Shown piece by piece: positions 8,299-16,731 of a DNA stretch of 56,143 bases. Both the position numbers and the translations under genes were made by a program. The notes beneath the pieces were generated by a model. That model had not been told where the DNA came from and did no database searches. It saw nothing but the letters and a program-made list of their open reading frames with translations. The stretch covers positions 1 to 56,143 of the forward strand of contig NZ_JAMFLG010000030.1 of assembly GCF_023502205.1 (NCBI RefSeq), written 5' to 3'. The number at the start of each line of letters is the position of its first letter. Positions within the stretch are counted from its first letter, which is position 1. The stretch comes from Aquiflexum sp. TKW24L. GTDB lineage: Bacteria; Bacteroidota; Bacteroidia; Cytophagales; Cyclobacteriaceae.

Positions 8299-8510
8299 AA
8301 GCGAGAGCCGAGAGCCGAGAAGCGAGAGCAAGATTGAAATAAAGTGGAAATACGGTTGAAATAAATTGGAAATACGGTTGAAATAAATTGAAATAAAAAA
8401 GGTCAAACCTTAAAACTTTAAAATCCTCCAACCTTATAATTTTCCAATTTTACAATCTTCCAATCCTTCTCCCAACCTTGTAATTTTTCTTTCTTCCAAT
8501 TTTCCCAATC
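8299..8510. repeat. Tandem 22-bp repeat and CT-rich spacer
   Basis: After the hydrolase stop come GCGAGAGCC-type words, then a 22-bp unit (TTGAAATAAATTGGAAATACGG) in two full copies at 8334-8355 and 8356-8377 and a partial third to about 8397. CT-rich DNA with repeated TTCCAAT words follows (about 8408-8510). No gene seen. Confidence 0.75.
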
Positions 8511-8513
8511 GGA

Positions 8514-8798
8514 TCAAGATCCTGCCCAAGGAGATCCGAAAATGCCAACAGCAAGTTCTGCCCAAATTAGGAAGAAAACGAAAAGAATGCCTCCGCAAAC
8601 AAGAATCCTTGCTTGAAGACTTCTGAATTTTCGCAGGACTAATTCTATTGCCATTCCTGTGATGAGAAGCAGAATCCCCATCACGATAAAATCAAAGAGA
8701 GACCAATCCACCTCGTCCGTAAATTGCATGGCTACAAGCGGAATGAGTAATAAGCCGCCGATTACAGCTAGGATTAATTTTAACCTGATGTCTTTCAT
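8514..8798 (-). CDS. Small membrane protein, function unknown
   Basis: A 94-residue protein with three hydrophobic helices at about 6-24, 35-55 and 66-88, and a charged loop (LRKFRS) between the second and third. Nothing in it points to a known activity. Similar small three-helix proteins are frequent in Cytophagales. It is supported as a gene by its length, its normal Met start and its composition, which differs from the surrounding CT-rich spacers. It stands alone on the minus strand. Confidence 0.65.
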   Translation of the reverse strand: MKDIRLKLILAVIGGLLLIPLVAMQFTDEVDWSLFDFIVMGILLLITGMAIELVLRKFRSLQARILVCGGILFVFFLIWAELAVGIFGSPWAGS

Positions 8799-9078
8799 AA
8801 GTTTTAAAGGGTTATAGTGATATGATGAGTTTTATTTAAAAGTACTTTGAATTACAAAGTAATCTGAAATTCTTTTAATCGCCAAATATTCTAACAATAA
8901 TTTTATACCTACCGCTCCTCTAATTTTCTGATCATTGAATTTTTCAATCTTCCAATTTTCCAATTTTTCAATCTTTCAATCCTTCTCCCAACCTTTCAAC
9001 CTTCCAACCTTGTAACCTTTTAATTTTCTAATTTTCAATCTTCCAATTTTCCAATCTTTCAATCCTCCCTTTTTCCCC
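8799..9078. repeat. CT-rich iterated spacer before rimO
   Basis: No gene. From about 8930 to 9070 the plus strand is a run of degenerate TTCCAATTTT / CTTTCAATCC words, the same family as at 3938-3985, 6850-6905 and 8408-8510. Confidence 0.65.
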
Positions 9079-9086
9079 TACCTTTG
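9079..9086 (+). promoter_or_regulatory. -7 element of rimO
   Basis: TACCTTTG matches TAnnTTTG exactly. Transcription would begin near 9093, leaving a leader of only about a dozen nt before the GTG at 9106 and supporting that start. No clear -33 TTTG is visible in the CT-rich repeat upstream. Confidence 0.6.
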
Positions 9087-9105
9087 CAGCCAAAGCAGGA
9101 AAAGC

Positions 9106-10416
9106 GTGAAAGCGAGAACATTAAAAAAAGACAAAGTCAATATCATCACCATGGGATGTTCCAAGAATCTGGTTGATTCCGAGGTGCTTTTGACGCAATT
9201 GAGGGGAAACGGAATCAATGCATTCCATGAATCCGAAAATCAGGACAATAACATCGTCATCATCAATACGTGTGGCTTTATCGACAATGCCAAGCAGGAA
9301 TCCATTGATACGATTCTACAATACGTCGATGCCAAAGAAAAGGGATTGGTAGATAAAGTATATGTGACTGGTTGCCTTTCGCAACGATACAAAGACGACC
9401 TCGAAAAGGAGATTCCTCAGGTGGACGCCTATTTTGGCACGAGAGACCTTCCCGCTTTGCTCAAAAAATTCAAAGCAGATTATAAACATGAACTTGTAGG
9501 AGAGAGGTTGCTGACGCACAATGCGCATTACGCGTATATGAAAATCTCCGAAGGTTGCGACAGGCCTTGTTCATTTTGTGCCATTCCGCTGATGCGTGGA
9601 GGACACATTTCAAGACCTATCGAGGAATTGGTGAAGGAAGCCCAACACAAAGCCGCCAACGGAACCAAAGAACTTTTATTGATTGCCCAAGATTCGACCT
9701 ATTACGGTTTGGATTTATACAAAAAGAGAAACCTGGCAGACCTGCTCAGGAACCTCTCTGATGTGGAAGGAATCGAATGGATCCGGCTGCATTATGCCTA
9801 TCCAACTGGATTTCCGATGGATGTGATCGAAGTGTTGAAAGAGCGATCCAATATCTGTAACTATCTCGATATTCCCCTTCAGCACGGTTCTACCTCGGTC
9901 TTGAAGACCATGAGACGAGGCACAACCCGGGAAAAGCAGGAGGAATTGATCCACTCAATAAGAGACATCATCCCGGAAATTGCGATCAGGACGACTTTGA
10001 TCGCAGGGCATCCGGGAGAGGGCGAACCTGAATTTCAGGAGATGGTAGACTTTGTAGAAAGGATGAAATTTGAGCGTTTGGGAGTATTTACGTATTCCCA
10101 TGAGGAAAATACCCACGCCCATACCATGGAGGATATCATTCCCCAAGAAGTGAAGCAGGCAAGGGCAAACCACCTGATGGAGATTCAGGAGCAGATTTCA
10201 TTTGACCTCAATCAGGCCAAAATCGGCAAGGAATATAAAGTATTGGTGGACAAAAAAGAAAACGGATACTTCGTCGGAAGAACGGAATTTGATTCTATCG
10301 AAGTGGACAATGAAGTTCTGATCGATGCTTCAACGCATTATTGCAGGGTGGGGGATTTTGTGAATGTTCGAGTCAGCGATGCCACTGAATTTGATTTGTA
10401 TGGGGATGTGATTTGA
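9106..10416 (+). CDS. rimO: Ribosomal protein S12 methylthiotransferase RimO
   Basis: A 436-residue radical-SAM enzyme that methylthiolates the conserved aspartate of ribosomal protein S12. The N-terminal methylthiotransferase domain carries the cluster ligands Cys18 (MGCSKN), Cys56 (NTCGF) and Cys90 (TGCL). The radical-SAM core has CxxxCxxC at Cys151, Cys155 and Cys158 (CDRPCSFC). A TRAM domain occupies about 370-436. The SKNLVDSE motif after the first cysteine separates RimO from MiaB. The start is GTG, since no in-frame ATG lies between it and the -7 element at 9079. Length and motifs are normal for the family. REP sequences begin right after the stop. Confidence 0.96.
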   Translation: MKARTLKKDKVNIITMGCSKNLVDSEVLLTQLRGNGINAFHESENQDNNIVIINTCGFIDNAKQESIDTILQYVDAKEKGLVDKVYVTGCLSQRYKDDLEKEIPQVDAYFGTRDLPALLKKFKADYKHELVGERLLTHNAHYAYMKISEGCDRPCSFCAIPLMRGGHISRPIEELVKEAQHKAANGTKELLLIAQDSTYYGLDLYKKRNLADLLRNLSDVEGIEWIRLHYAYPTGFPMDVIEVLKERSNICNYLDIPLQHGSTSVLKTMRRGTTREKQEELIHSIRDIIPEIAIRTTLIAGHPGEGEPEFQEMVDFVERMKFERLGVFTYSHEENTHAHTMEDIIPQEVKQARANHLMEIQEQISFDLNQAKIGKEYKVLVDKKENGYFVGRTEFDSIEVDNEVLIDASTHYCRVGDFVNVRVSDATEFDLYGDVI

Positions 10417-10429
10417 AGCGACCGTTATT

Positions 10430-10714
10430 CTGCTTCTCCAGAAGCAGAATTCTCTAGTTCGTTATGCTGCTTCTCCAGAAGCAGTACTCCAATCTATTGA
10501 TGATTTAGGTCCAGCTTCAGGAGAAGCAGGACAGCTGGTCCTATTAAACTCGTTCTGCTGCTTTTCCAAAAGCAGTATTTATTTTTTACATTGGGTTTGA
10601 GTCTAGCTTCCGGAGAAACAGGATAGCTCGGAAATGTTAATCTGCTTCTCCAGAAGCAGTAGTATTCCATATTTATGTTGAATTTCAGTCCAGCTTCTGG
10701 AGAAGCAGGACAGC
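10430..10714. repeat. REP array upstream of the RAYT gene
   Basis: Seven imperfect palindromes in alternating orientation: CTGCTTCTCCAGAAGCAG types at 10430-10447, 10467-10484, 10558-10575 and 10642-10659, and CAGCTTC(A/T)GGAGAAGCAGG-type units at about 10511-10538, 10604-10628 and 10690-10714. The two forms face each other across spacers of about 27-31 nt, as in REPIN doublets. The last unit ends 11 nt before the transposase start. Confidence 0.9.
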
Positions 10715-10725
10715 ATGGTCACGTT

Positions 10726-11271
10726 ATGAAGCCGTTTCAAGTTTCTGATCAACATTCAGTATATTTTTTAACCCTCACTATTGAAGGATGGCTAGATATT
10801 TTTACCCGAAAGGAATATAAACTTGAAGTGGTCGATAGCTTGAACTTTTGTGTAGAGAGAAAAGGATTAGAGATTTTTGCTTGGTGTTTGATGTCAAACC
10901 ATCTCCATTTGCTTTGTAGATCGAAAGAGGCATTGAAGTTATCAGAAACCATTCATGACTTTAAAAAATTTACAGCAAAAAAGATCCTAGAAAGTCTTGA
11001 AAAAGAATCCATTGAATCTAGATCTCAGTGGATATTGGATTTTTTGAGAAAAAGGGGAGAATCTCAAAACCGCATAACTAATTATAAATTCTGGAAGGAC
11101 GGACTTCATGCGATTTCTGTGGAGTCAAGTTGGTTTTTTGAACAGAAGTTACATTACATTCACAACAATCCCGTGGAGGATTTAATTGTTGAAGAGTCCA
11201 CGGAATACCTATTCAGTTCAGCACGTGATTATTCTGGTAGAAAAGGTTTGGTAAAGGTTGAATTGTATTAG
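10726..11271 (+). CDS. REP-associated tyrosine transposase (RAYT)
   Basis: A 181-residue Y1-type (IS200/IS605-like) transposase of the REP-associated class. The HUH motif is His59-Leu-His61 (SNHLHLL) and the catalytic tyrosine is Tyr144 in LHYIHNNPV, both typical for RAYTs. I chose the ATG at 10726 because the longer frame from 10675 is translated REP sequence. RAYTs process single-stranded DNA at REP hairpins and are held responsible for the spread of REP/REPIN elements. This one sits inside an array of about seven upstream and eleven downstream REP units, which makes the pairing clear. The frame is intact. Confidence 0.9.
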   Translation: MKPFQVSDQHSVYFLTLTIEGWLDIFTRKEYKLEVVDSLNFCVERKGLEIFAWCLMSNHLHLLCRSKEALKLSETIHDFKKFTAKKILESLEKESIESRSQWILDFLRKRGESQNRITNYKFWKDGLHAISVESSWFFEQKLHYIHNNPVEDLIVEESTEYLFSSARDYSGRKGLVKVELY

Positions 11272-11294
11272 TAATTTCTTTAAATCTAGTTCTG

Positions 11295-11760
11295 CTGCTT
11301 CTCCGGAAGCAGCAAAGTGTTTTATTTCCTGCTTCCGGAGAAGCAGGACAGATCGGAAATGTTAATCTGCTTCTCCAGAAGCAAAATTCTCTTCTGTTAT
11401 GATGCTTCTCCAGAAGCAGTACTCCAATCTATTGTTGATTTAGGTCCAGCTTCCTGAGAAGAAGGACAGCTCGGACATGTTAATCTGCTTTTCTGAAAGC
11501 AGCATTCCCTCTTCCTGTTTGGTTTAAGTCCAGCTTCAGGAGAAGCAGGACAGCACTTAATCGTATAATCCGGCTTCTGGAGAAGCAGGACAGCTGGATC
11601 ACGTTAATCTGCTTCCCCAGAAGCAGTATTCCATATTTATGTTGAATTTCAGTCCAGCTTCAGGAGAAGCAGGACAGCTGGGACATGTTAATCTGCTTTT
11701 CTGAAAGCAGCATTCCCTCTTCCTGTTTGGTTTAAGTCCGGCTTCTGGAGAAGCAGGATA
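11295..11760. repeat. REP array downstream of the RAYT gene
   Basis: About eleven more REP palindromes alternating between CTGCTTCTCC(A/G)GAAGCAG and GCTTC(A/T)GGAGAAGCAGGA forms (for example 11295-11312, 11329-11353, 11367-11384, 11402-11419, 11485-11502, 11530-11554, 11609-11626). Longer blocks recur: the doublet at 11607-11687 copies that at 10641-10724, and the spacer beginning GCATTCCCTCTTCC occurs at 11501 and 11709. The remaining 11761-11858 is AT-rich leader of the next gene. Confidence 0.9.
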
Positions 11761-11858
11761 ACTTGGGCCTCTGGTCAGTTAAGGAATTAACGAAACAATA
11801 ATCCCAAAATCCTCATCAAATTTAAATTCTGTAGTAAATTGGTCAAAAATAGAACTCA

Positions 11859-12731
11859 ATGAAAACCATCCTTACCACACTCTTTTTTTCCTTTTTGATT
11901 ATGTCTGCTTCCGCCCAATTTACCTATGACCTCCAAGGCCATCGCGGTGCTAGGGGATTGATGCCTGAGAATACGATTCCTGGCATGATCAAAGCCTTGG
12001 ATCTTGGCGCCACCACTTTGGAATTGGACTTAGCTGTTACAAAAGACGGGATTGTCATTGTTTCCCACGAACCTTATATGAATCCTGTGATTTGCCTGAC
12101 GCCCGAGGGAAAAGAGATTGCTTCAGGAGATAAGTCTCATAATATTTATCAAATGGACTTTGCAGAGGTGGTGAAATACGACTGTGGTTCCAAATACCAT
12201 TCGGGTTTCCCAAAGCAGGTGAAGTTTCCTATCAGCAAACCCAAGCTTGCAGACTTGATTGATGTTGTCGAAAAATATGTGACCGATATGGGCTTACCCA
12301 AGCCTAATTATAACATCGAGATCAAAAGCAGCCCGGATGGTGATGGGAGTTATCATCCTACGCCCAAGGAATTTTCAGATTTGGTATATAAAGTAATAGG
12401 CGCAAAACTCGATTGGAGCCGGGTTACTATTCAATCATTTGACTTCAGGGTTTTGCAATACGTGCATCAGGCTTATCCGAAGGTGACTTTGGCCATGTTG
12501 GTGGAGACGGCGGCCAAACCTACCGAACAGCTTGCTGAATTGGGATTTCAACCACAGATATATTCCCCTTTCTTTATTGCTTTGACCAAGGAGACGGTCG
12601 ACCAACTCCATCAAAAGGGAATGAAAATCATTCCTTGGACAGTGAATACTACCGAGCAGATGGAGCGGTTATTAGAAATGGGAGTGGATGGAATTATCAC
12701 CGATTATCCCAATCTTGCCCCGAAGCGGTAA
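11859..12731 (+). CDS. Glycerophosphodiester phosphodiesterase
   Basis: A 290-residue enzyme of the GDPD family, which cleaves glycerophosphodiesters to glycerol 3-phosphate and an alcohol. A Sec signal peptide (about 1-19, SASAQ) places it outside the cytoplasm. Catalytic and metal residues are all present: His28-Arg29 and Glu37 (GHRGARGLMPENT), Glu55 and Asp57 (LELDLA), and His70 (VSHEP). The barrel ends with the family motif DGIITDYP. A role in phosphate or glycerol scavenging from phospholipid head groups is known for secreted members. It is alone, between the REP array and the DUF547 operon. Confidence 0.93.
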   Translation: MKTILTTLFFSFLIMSASAQFTYDLQGHRGARGLMPENTIPGMIKALDLGATTLELDLAVTKDGIVIVSHEPYMNPVICLTPEGKEIASGDKSHNIYQMDFAEVVKYDCGSKYHSGFPKQVKFPISKPKLADLIDVVEKYVTDMGLPKPNYNIEIKSSPDGDGSYHPTPKEFSDLVYKVIGAKLDWSRVTIQSFDFRVLQYVHQAYPKVTLAMLVETAAKPTEQLAELGFQPQIYSPFFIALTKETVDQLHQKGMKIIPWTVNTTEQMERLLEMGVDGIITDYPNLAPKR

Positions 12732-12766
12732 TTTTCAAATTATATTCCAATGTCCTTCCGGTAAAT

Positions 12767-12829
12767 CTTTTCCAAAGTTGGAACGAAACCCAGAAAATTT
12801 ACCAACCTCAATTCCAAACTTTGGAAAAG
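12767..12829. repeat. Long imperfect palindrome
   Basis: Arms CTTTTCCAAAGTTGGAA (12767-12783) and TTCCAAACTTTGGAAAAG (12812-12829) pair along 17 bp with one bulged A across a 28-nt loop, 36 nt after the phosphodiesterase stop. It may help end transcription. In form it resembles the CCAAGG/CCTTGG palindrome found inside the gene at 13787-15190. The rest of the 12732-13038 spacer holds only a possible promoter. Confidence 0.7.
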
Positions 12830-12924
12830 TTCATAGAATCTTCACTAACTGACCGAGATTAAATTTCCTTCTCTCCTTTTTTTCTGTTGTCTTACTCCCG
12901 ACATATGTTGTTTGTAACAGGGTG

Positions 12925-12932
12925 TAAATTTG
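12925..12932 (+). promoter_or_regulatory. Possible -7 element of the DUF547 operon
   Basis: TAAATTTG matches TAnnTTTG, about 107 nt before the ATG at 13039. No well-spaced -33 TTTG is present, so this is tentative. Confidence 0.35.
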
Positions 12933-13038
12933 ACTTTGCTCCCATTTAATTTCCTTTAAATGAGGAATGCCTAAGCTAAAATCATTTCTATTCCGTATGT
13001 CTTTAAGATTAGATAATTTGTAACCTGATTCAGATAAA

Positions 13039-13794
13039 ATGAAAATACTCTTTATTATCGGTCTTTTTCTCTTCGGCCTTTCCTGTGGTTCCTCCGAACT
13101 TGGTCAGGCCAATTCCACACCACCTTCCCATCAGGTATTTGATGAGTTGCTGAAAAAGCACGTCAGCAAAGACGGGATTGTCAATTACAAGGGATTTATC
13201 CAAGACAAAGCCAAGCTTGACAAATACCTCGATCTCCTGAGCAACAATGCACCGGACCGGGCAAAATGGTCAAAAGAAGAGCAATTGGCCTATTGGATCA
13301 ACGCTTACAATGCCTTTACGGTAAAGCTTATCGTCGACAATTATCCTGTCAAAAGTATTCAGGACCTACATCCCAAAGTCAAAATCCCTTTGATCAATAC
13401 CGTTTGGCATATCAAATTTTTCAAAATAGGAGGGAAGGAAGCTTCTCTCGACGAGATCGAACACAAGATTTTGAGGAAGGAATTCGAAGAGCCAAGAATC
13501 CATTTTGCGGTCAACTGTGCTTCTTTCTCTTGTTCTCCTTTGTTGAACGAGGCATTTGTTCCCGAAAAAATTGACCAACAGCTCGACAAGGTGGCAAGGA
13601 CATTTGTCAATGATACCAAAAGGAATAAAATCACCCCCGATAAGATTGAGATTTCATCAATTTTTTCTTGGTTCAAAGGTGACTTTACAAAAAATGGAAG
13701 CTTAATTGATTACCTTAACCAATATTCCACCATCAAAATCAAACCAAACGCCAAGGTCTCACACCTTGACTACGATTGGTCCCTCAATGAGTAA
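13039..13794 (+). CDS. DUF547 lipoprotein
   Basis: A 251-residue protein with a lipoprotein signal (LSCG, Cys at about 16) and the DUF547 domain filling most of the rest. Family features are WSKEEQLAYWINAYNAFT, the HPKVKIP segment, LDEIEH, and the ARTFVND region after INxAxxSC-like VNCASFSC. The function of DUF547 is unknown; the fold has been compared with papain-like or transglutaminase-like proteins. It opens a five-gene plus-strand operon: its last 8 nt overlap the start of the oxidoreductase gene, which suggests translational coupling. Location in the outer leaflet or periplasm is inferred from the lipobox. Confidence 0.88.
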   Translation: MKILFIIGLFLFGLSCGSSELGQANSTPPSHQVFDELLKKHVSKDGIVNYKGFIQDKAKLDKYLDLLSNNAPDRAKWSKEEQLAYWINAYNAFTVKLIVDNYPVKSIQDLHPKVKIPLINTVWHIKFFKIGGKEASLDEIEHKILRKEFEEPRIHFAVNCASFSCSPLLNEAFVPEKIDQQLDKVARTFVNDTKRNKITPDKIEISSIFSWFKGDFTKNGSLIDYLNQYSTIKIKPNAKVSHLDYDWSLNE

Positions 13795-15190
13795 AGCAAA
13801 CAGAAATATTGTCATCATCGGAAACGGAATCTCCGGAGTGACCTGTGCCAGGCATATCCGTAAAAAAGATGAATCCGCCCATATCACGATCATTTCAGGG
13901 GAAACAGATCATTTTTTTTCCCGAACGGCGCTCATGTACATCTACATGGGTCACATGAAATATGAGCATACAAAACCTTACGAAGATTGGTTTTGGAAAA
14001 AAAACAGGATTAACCTGAAAAGGGCATGGGTAGAAAAAATTGATTTTGAGGAGAAGTCACTCATTTTTTCCAATGGTGAATCCATGGCCTACGATGTTTT
14101 GGTATTGGCCACAGGCTCCAAGCCAAATAAATTCGGTTGGCCGGGTCAAGACCTGAAAGGCGTACAGGGCATGTATTCGTTTCAGGATTTGGAACTTATG
14201 CAAGCCAATACCCAAAATATTAGCAGGGCGGTCATTGTGGGTGGAGGATTGATTGGGATTGAGATGGCAGAAATGCTAAACAGTAGGAAAATTCCGGTTA
14301 CTTTCTTGGTGAGGGAAAACAACTTTTGGGACAATATTCTCCCCTTGGAAGAATCTAAAATGATCAACCGCCATATTTTGGAACATCATATTGACCTGAG
14401 ATTGGGTACAGAATTGGGAGAAATTATTGGAGATGAATCAGGAATGGTGAAGGCCATCACCACCAAATCAGGAGAAACCATTGCATGTCAGTTTGTAGGA
14501 TTGACCGTAGGTGTCAGTCCAAATATCGAATTTCTTTACGCGCAACCCTCCAAGGGTTCAAAACCCTTGGAGGGTTTTCTTAAAGAGAAAGTCTTGCAAA
14601 CCAACAAAGGCATTGTGGTAGACAGGTTTTTCAAAACAAATATTCCCGACGTCTATGCTATCGGCGACTGTGCAGAATTCCAAGAAGCACCGGCCTCAGA
14701 CCGGAAAAACATCGAACAGGTTTGGTACACAGGCCGAATGCACGGGGAGACGCTCGCCTACAACCTGACTTCAGACAACCCTGTTCCCTATCAACCTGGT
14801 GTTTGGTTCAATTCTGCCAAATTCTTTGATATTGAATACCAAACTTATGGTTTTGTACCTGCTAATTGGTCGGAGGAATATGAAAGTTTGTATTGGGAAG
14901 ATGCCGGAGGGAAAATTGCGATCCGGTTTTTGTATGGCAAATCGGACATGAAAATCAAAGGAGTGAATGCTTTTCGCTGGAGATTGCGGCATGATTATTT
15001 TGACAAGGCCATCTCAGAAGGTTGGATGTTTGAAAAAGTATTGACCCACCTGAACATAGCGAGCTTCAATCCGGAGTTTTTCAAATCCCATTACAAGGCC
15101 GTTTTGGACCACTACAACAAGCAAAAGGGAAAATCCCTAAAGGTGCACAAAGAGTCTTTTTTCAAGAAACTAATCGGTTCAAGAGCATGA
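13787..15190 (+). CDS. FAD/NAD(P)-dependent oxidoreductase
   Basis: A 467-residue pyridine-nucleotide-disulfide-type flavoprotein from the ATG at 13787; an earlier frame opening at 13706 lies wholly within the DUF547 gene. The N-terminal FAD fold has GxGxxG at 12-17 (IGNGISG). A second Rossmann motif follows (VIVGGGLIGIEMAE), and an FAD-closing strand lies at DVYAIGDCAE. It lacks the CxxxxC redox pair of disulfide reductases, so it resembles NADH-ferredoxin or rubredoxin reductase-type enzymes. Its stop overlaps the polyferredoxin start by 4 nt, which makes electron transfer to that protein likely. A 45-bp palindrome insertion adds about 15 residues (YAQPSKGSKPLEG...) between FAD-domain segments without breaking the frame. 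Confidence 0.9.
   Translation: MSKANRNIVIIGNGISGVTCARHIRKKDESAHITIISGETDHFFSRTALMYIYMGHMKYEHTKPYEDWFWKKNRINLKRAWVEKIDFEEKSLIFSNGESMAYDVLVLATGSKPNKFGWPGQDLKGVQGMYSFQDLELMQANTQNISRAVIVGGGLIGIEMAEMLNSRKIPVTFLVRENNFWDNILPLEESKMINRHILEHHIDLRLGTELGEIIGDESGMVKAITTKSGETIACQFVGLTVGVSPNIEFLYAQPSKGSKPLEGFLKEKVLQTNKGIVVDRFFKTNIPDVYAIGDCAEFQEAPASDRKNIEQVWYTGRMHGETLAYNLTSDNPVPYQPGVWFNSAKFFDIEYQTYGFVPANWSEEYESLYWEDAGGKIAIRFLYGKSDMKIKGVNAFRWRLRHDYFDKAISEGWMFEKVLTHLNIASFNPEFFKSHYKAVLDHYNKQKGKSLKVHKESFFKKLIGSRA
14531..14581. repeat. Palindromic insertion inside a coding sequence
   Basis: AACCCTCCAAGGGTT (14544-14558) and AACCCTTGGAGGGTT (14562-14576) form a perfect 15-bp stem with a 3-nt loop. TTTCTT occurs on both sides (14531-14536 and 14576-14581), exactly 45 nt apart, as expected of a target duplication. 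The segment keeps the reading frame. Confidence 0.8.
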
Positions 15191-16731
15191 AAACTATTCA
15201 AAAAATAGGACTTGTAATTTTTGTCTTTGGACTGACCTTGTTCTCCTTGCTTCCTTTTTTTGGCACTTATCAGTTGGAAAAAGGAACGGTCGAGGCCAAC
15301 GTCAAAGAAATCCATACAGGCAAAATGGTGGAAGTGCTTTCTCCCATGTTTGGAAAAACCTATTCTTCAAATTTTGCTTTTATCAGCGATTTCAAAAGTT
15401 ATTTCAATACATACAATGACGGTTTGAAAGCAAATCAGGAATGGGACAAGGTAATTTGGGACAATTATGCTTTTGCCTTGACCAAAGCCTCCTCAACAGG
15501 CCCCGTTGCAGAAAATCCCTTTTTATTTTTGGGGATTACCGTTCTGATAGGAGTTTTTGGGGCATTGCTTTACATTCTTCCCCTTTACCGTGGCCAAACG
15601 GAGGGGATCAAAAATGACGGGATTTTCTTTTCCTCGATGAAGTCAAGGGGGCTTTTGGGAATGATTACAGGCGCTTGGCTGATCCTTTTTTATATCGTGC
15701 TTTATTGGTTTCCGGAATACATCACCAATCTCGTCCTGATGGTCGACCCGATCAGCATGGCGGTTTCCGGCAATCCTGCAAGTCAATGGTTTTTATATGG
15801 TTTCATCTACACCTTGGCCATCATCGTGATGGGCATCAGAATGTTTAGAAAATATCGGGGCAATGCTTATCAGACAATCAGGACGACCTCTGTCATGTTT
15901 TCCCAATTGGCATTTGCATTTTTGCTTCCTGAAATTTTGGTGTTGATGAATATGCCTTGGCATGATTTTAAAAACATTTGGCCTTTGGACTATACTTTTT
16001 TTTACGAATACAGAGTAGAAGGGATGGTCAGTTCCGGAGCTTTGGGAATGTTCATGTTGGTCTGGGGAATTATCCTAATAGTGATTGGGGTTCCCTTATT
16101 CACTTATTTTTATGGCAAAAGGTGGTATTGCTCTTGGGTTTGTGGCTGTGGAGGATTGGCAGAAACTTTGGGAGACCCTTACCGTCAGCTTTCTGACAAA
16201 TCAGTCAAGGCTTGGAAAATCGAACGTTATCTCGTTCACGGTGTTTTGGTTTTCGCGATATTGATGACAGGATTTACCATTGCAAATTATTTTTCAGGAT
16301 TCGAGCTTTTGGGACAGGCAACCGATCAGCTGCACAGCATTTACGGTTTCGCAATTGGTTCGGCATTTGCAGGAGTCATAGGAACAGGATTTTACCCCTT
16401 GATGGGTAACAGGGTTTGGTGTAGATTTGGGTGCCCGTTGGCAGCATACCTTGGGATTGTTCAGCGCTTCAAATCAAGGTTCCGCATCACGACCAACGGC
16501 GGACAGTGCATTTCCTGTGGCAATTGCTCCACATATTGTGAAATGGGCATTGACGTCAGATGGTATGCGCAAAGGGGCCAAAATATTGTACGTTCTTCCT
16601 GCGTCGGCTGTGGCGTTTGTTCGGCAGTCTGTCCAAGGGGAGTATTAAAACTAGAAAATGGCGATGAGGATGGAAGAATCAACGAAATGCCCATCATCAT
16701 CGGCAACAAATCCATCACTGTAAAAGCTTAA
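15187..16731 (+). CDS. Polyferredoxin-type 4Fe-4S membrane protein
   Basis: A 514-residue membrane iron-sulfur protein resembling NapH/CcoG/RdxA. Several membrane helices are visible (about 7-27, 110-135, 155-175, 200-220, 240-260, 280-300, 350-375 and 395-415). A cysteine cluster at Cys315, Cys319 and Cys321 (CSWVCGC) opens the second half, and a CRFGCP motif follows near 415-420. Two classical CxxCxxCxxxC sets lie at 441-451 and 472-482. Such proteins pass electrons across or along the membrane. Its start overlaps the oxidoreductase stop and its own stop overlaps the next gene by 1 nt, so all are one operon. The final electron acceptor is not apparent. Confidence 0.88.
   Translation: MKTIQKIGLVIFVFGLTLFSLLPFFGTYQLEKGTVEANVKEIHTGKMVEVLSPMFGKTYSSNFAFISDFKSYFNTYNDGLKANQEWDKVIWDNYAFALTKASSTGPVAENPFLFLGITVLIGVFGALLYILPLYRGQTEGIKNDGIFFSSMKSRGLLGMITGAWLILFYIVLYWFPEYITNLVLMVDPISMAVSGNPASQWFLYGFIYTLAIIVMGIRMFRKYRGNAYQTIRTTSVMFSQLAFAFLLPEILVLMNMPWHDFKNIWPLDYTFFYEYRVEGMVSSGALGMFMLVWGIILIVIGVPLFTYFYGKRWYCSWVCGCGGLAETLGDPYRQLSDKSVKAWKIERYLVHGVLVFAILMTGFTIANYFSGFELLGQATDQLHSIYGFAIGSAFAGVIGTGFYPLMGNRVWCRFGCPLAAYLGIVQRFKSRFRITTNGGQCISCGNCSTYCEMGIDVRWYAQRGQNIVRSSCVGCGVCSAVCPRGVLKLENGDEDGRINEMPIIIGNKSITVKA

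Noticed and set aside
10430-11760. Regularly spaced repeats that could be taken for a CRISPR array
   Set aside because: Units are palindromes in alternating orientation with recurring, not unique, spacers, and a RAYT gene sits among them. This is a REP array.
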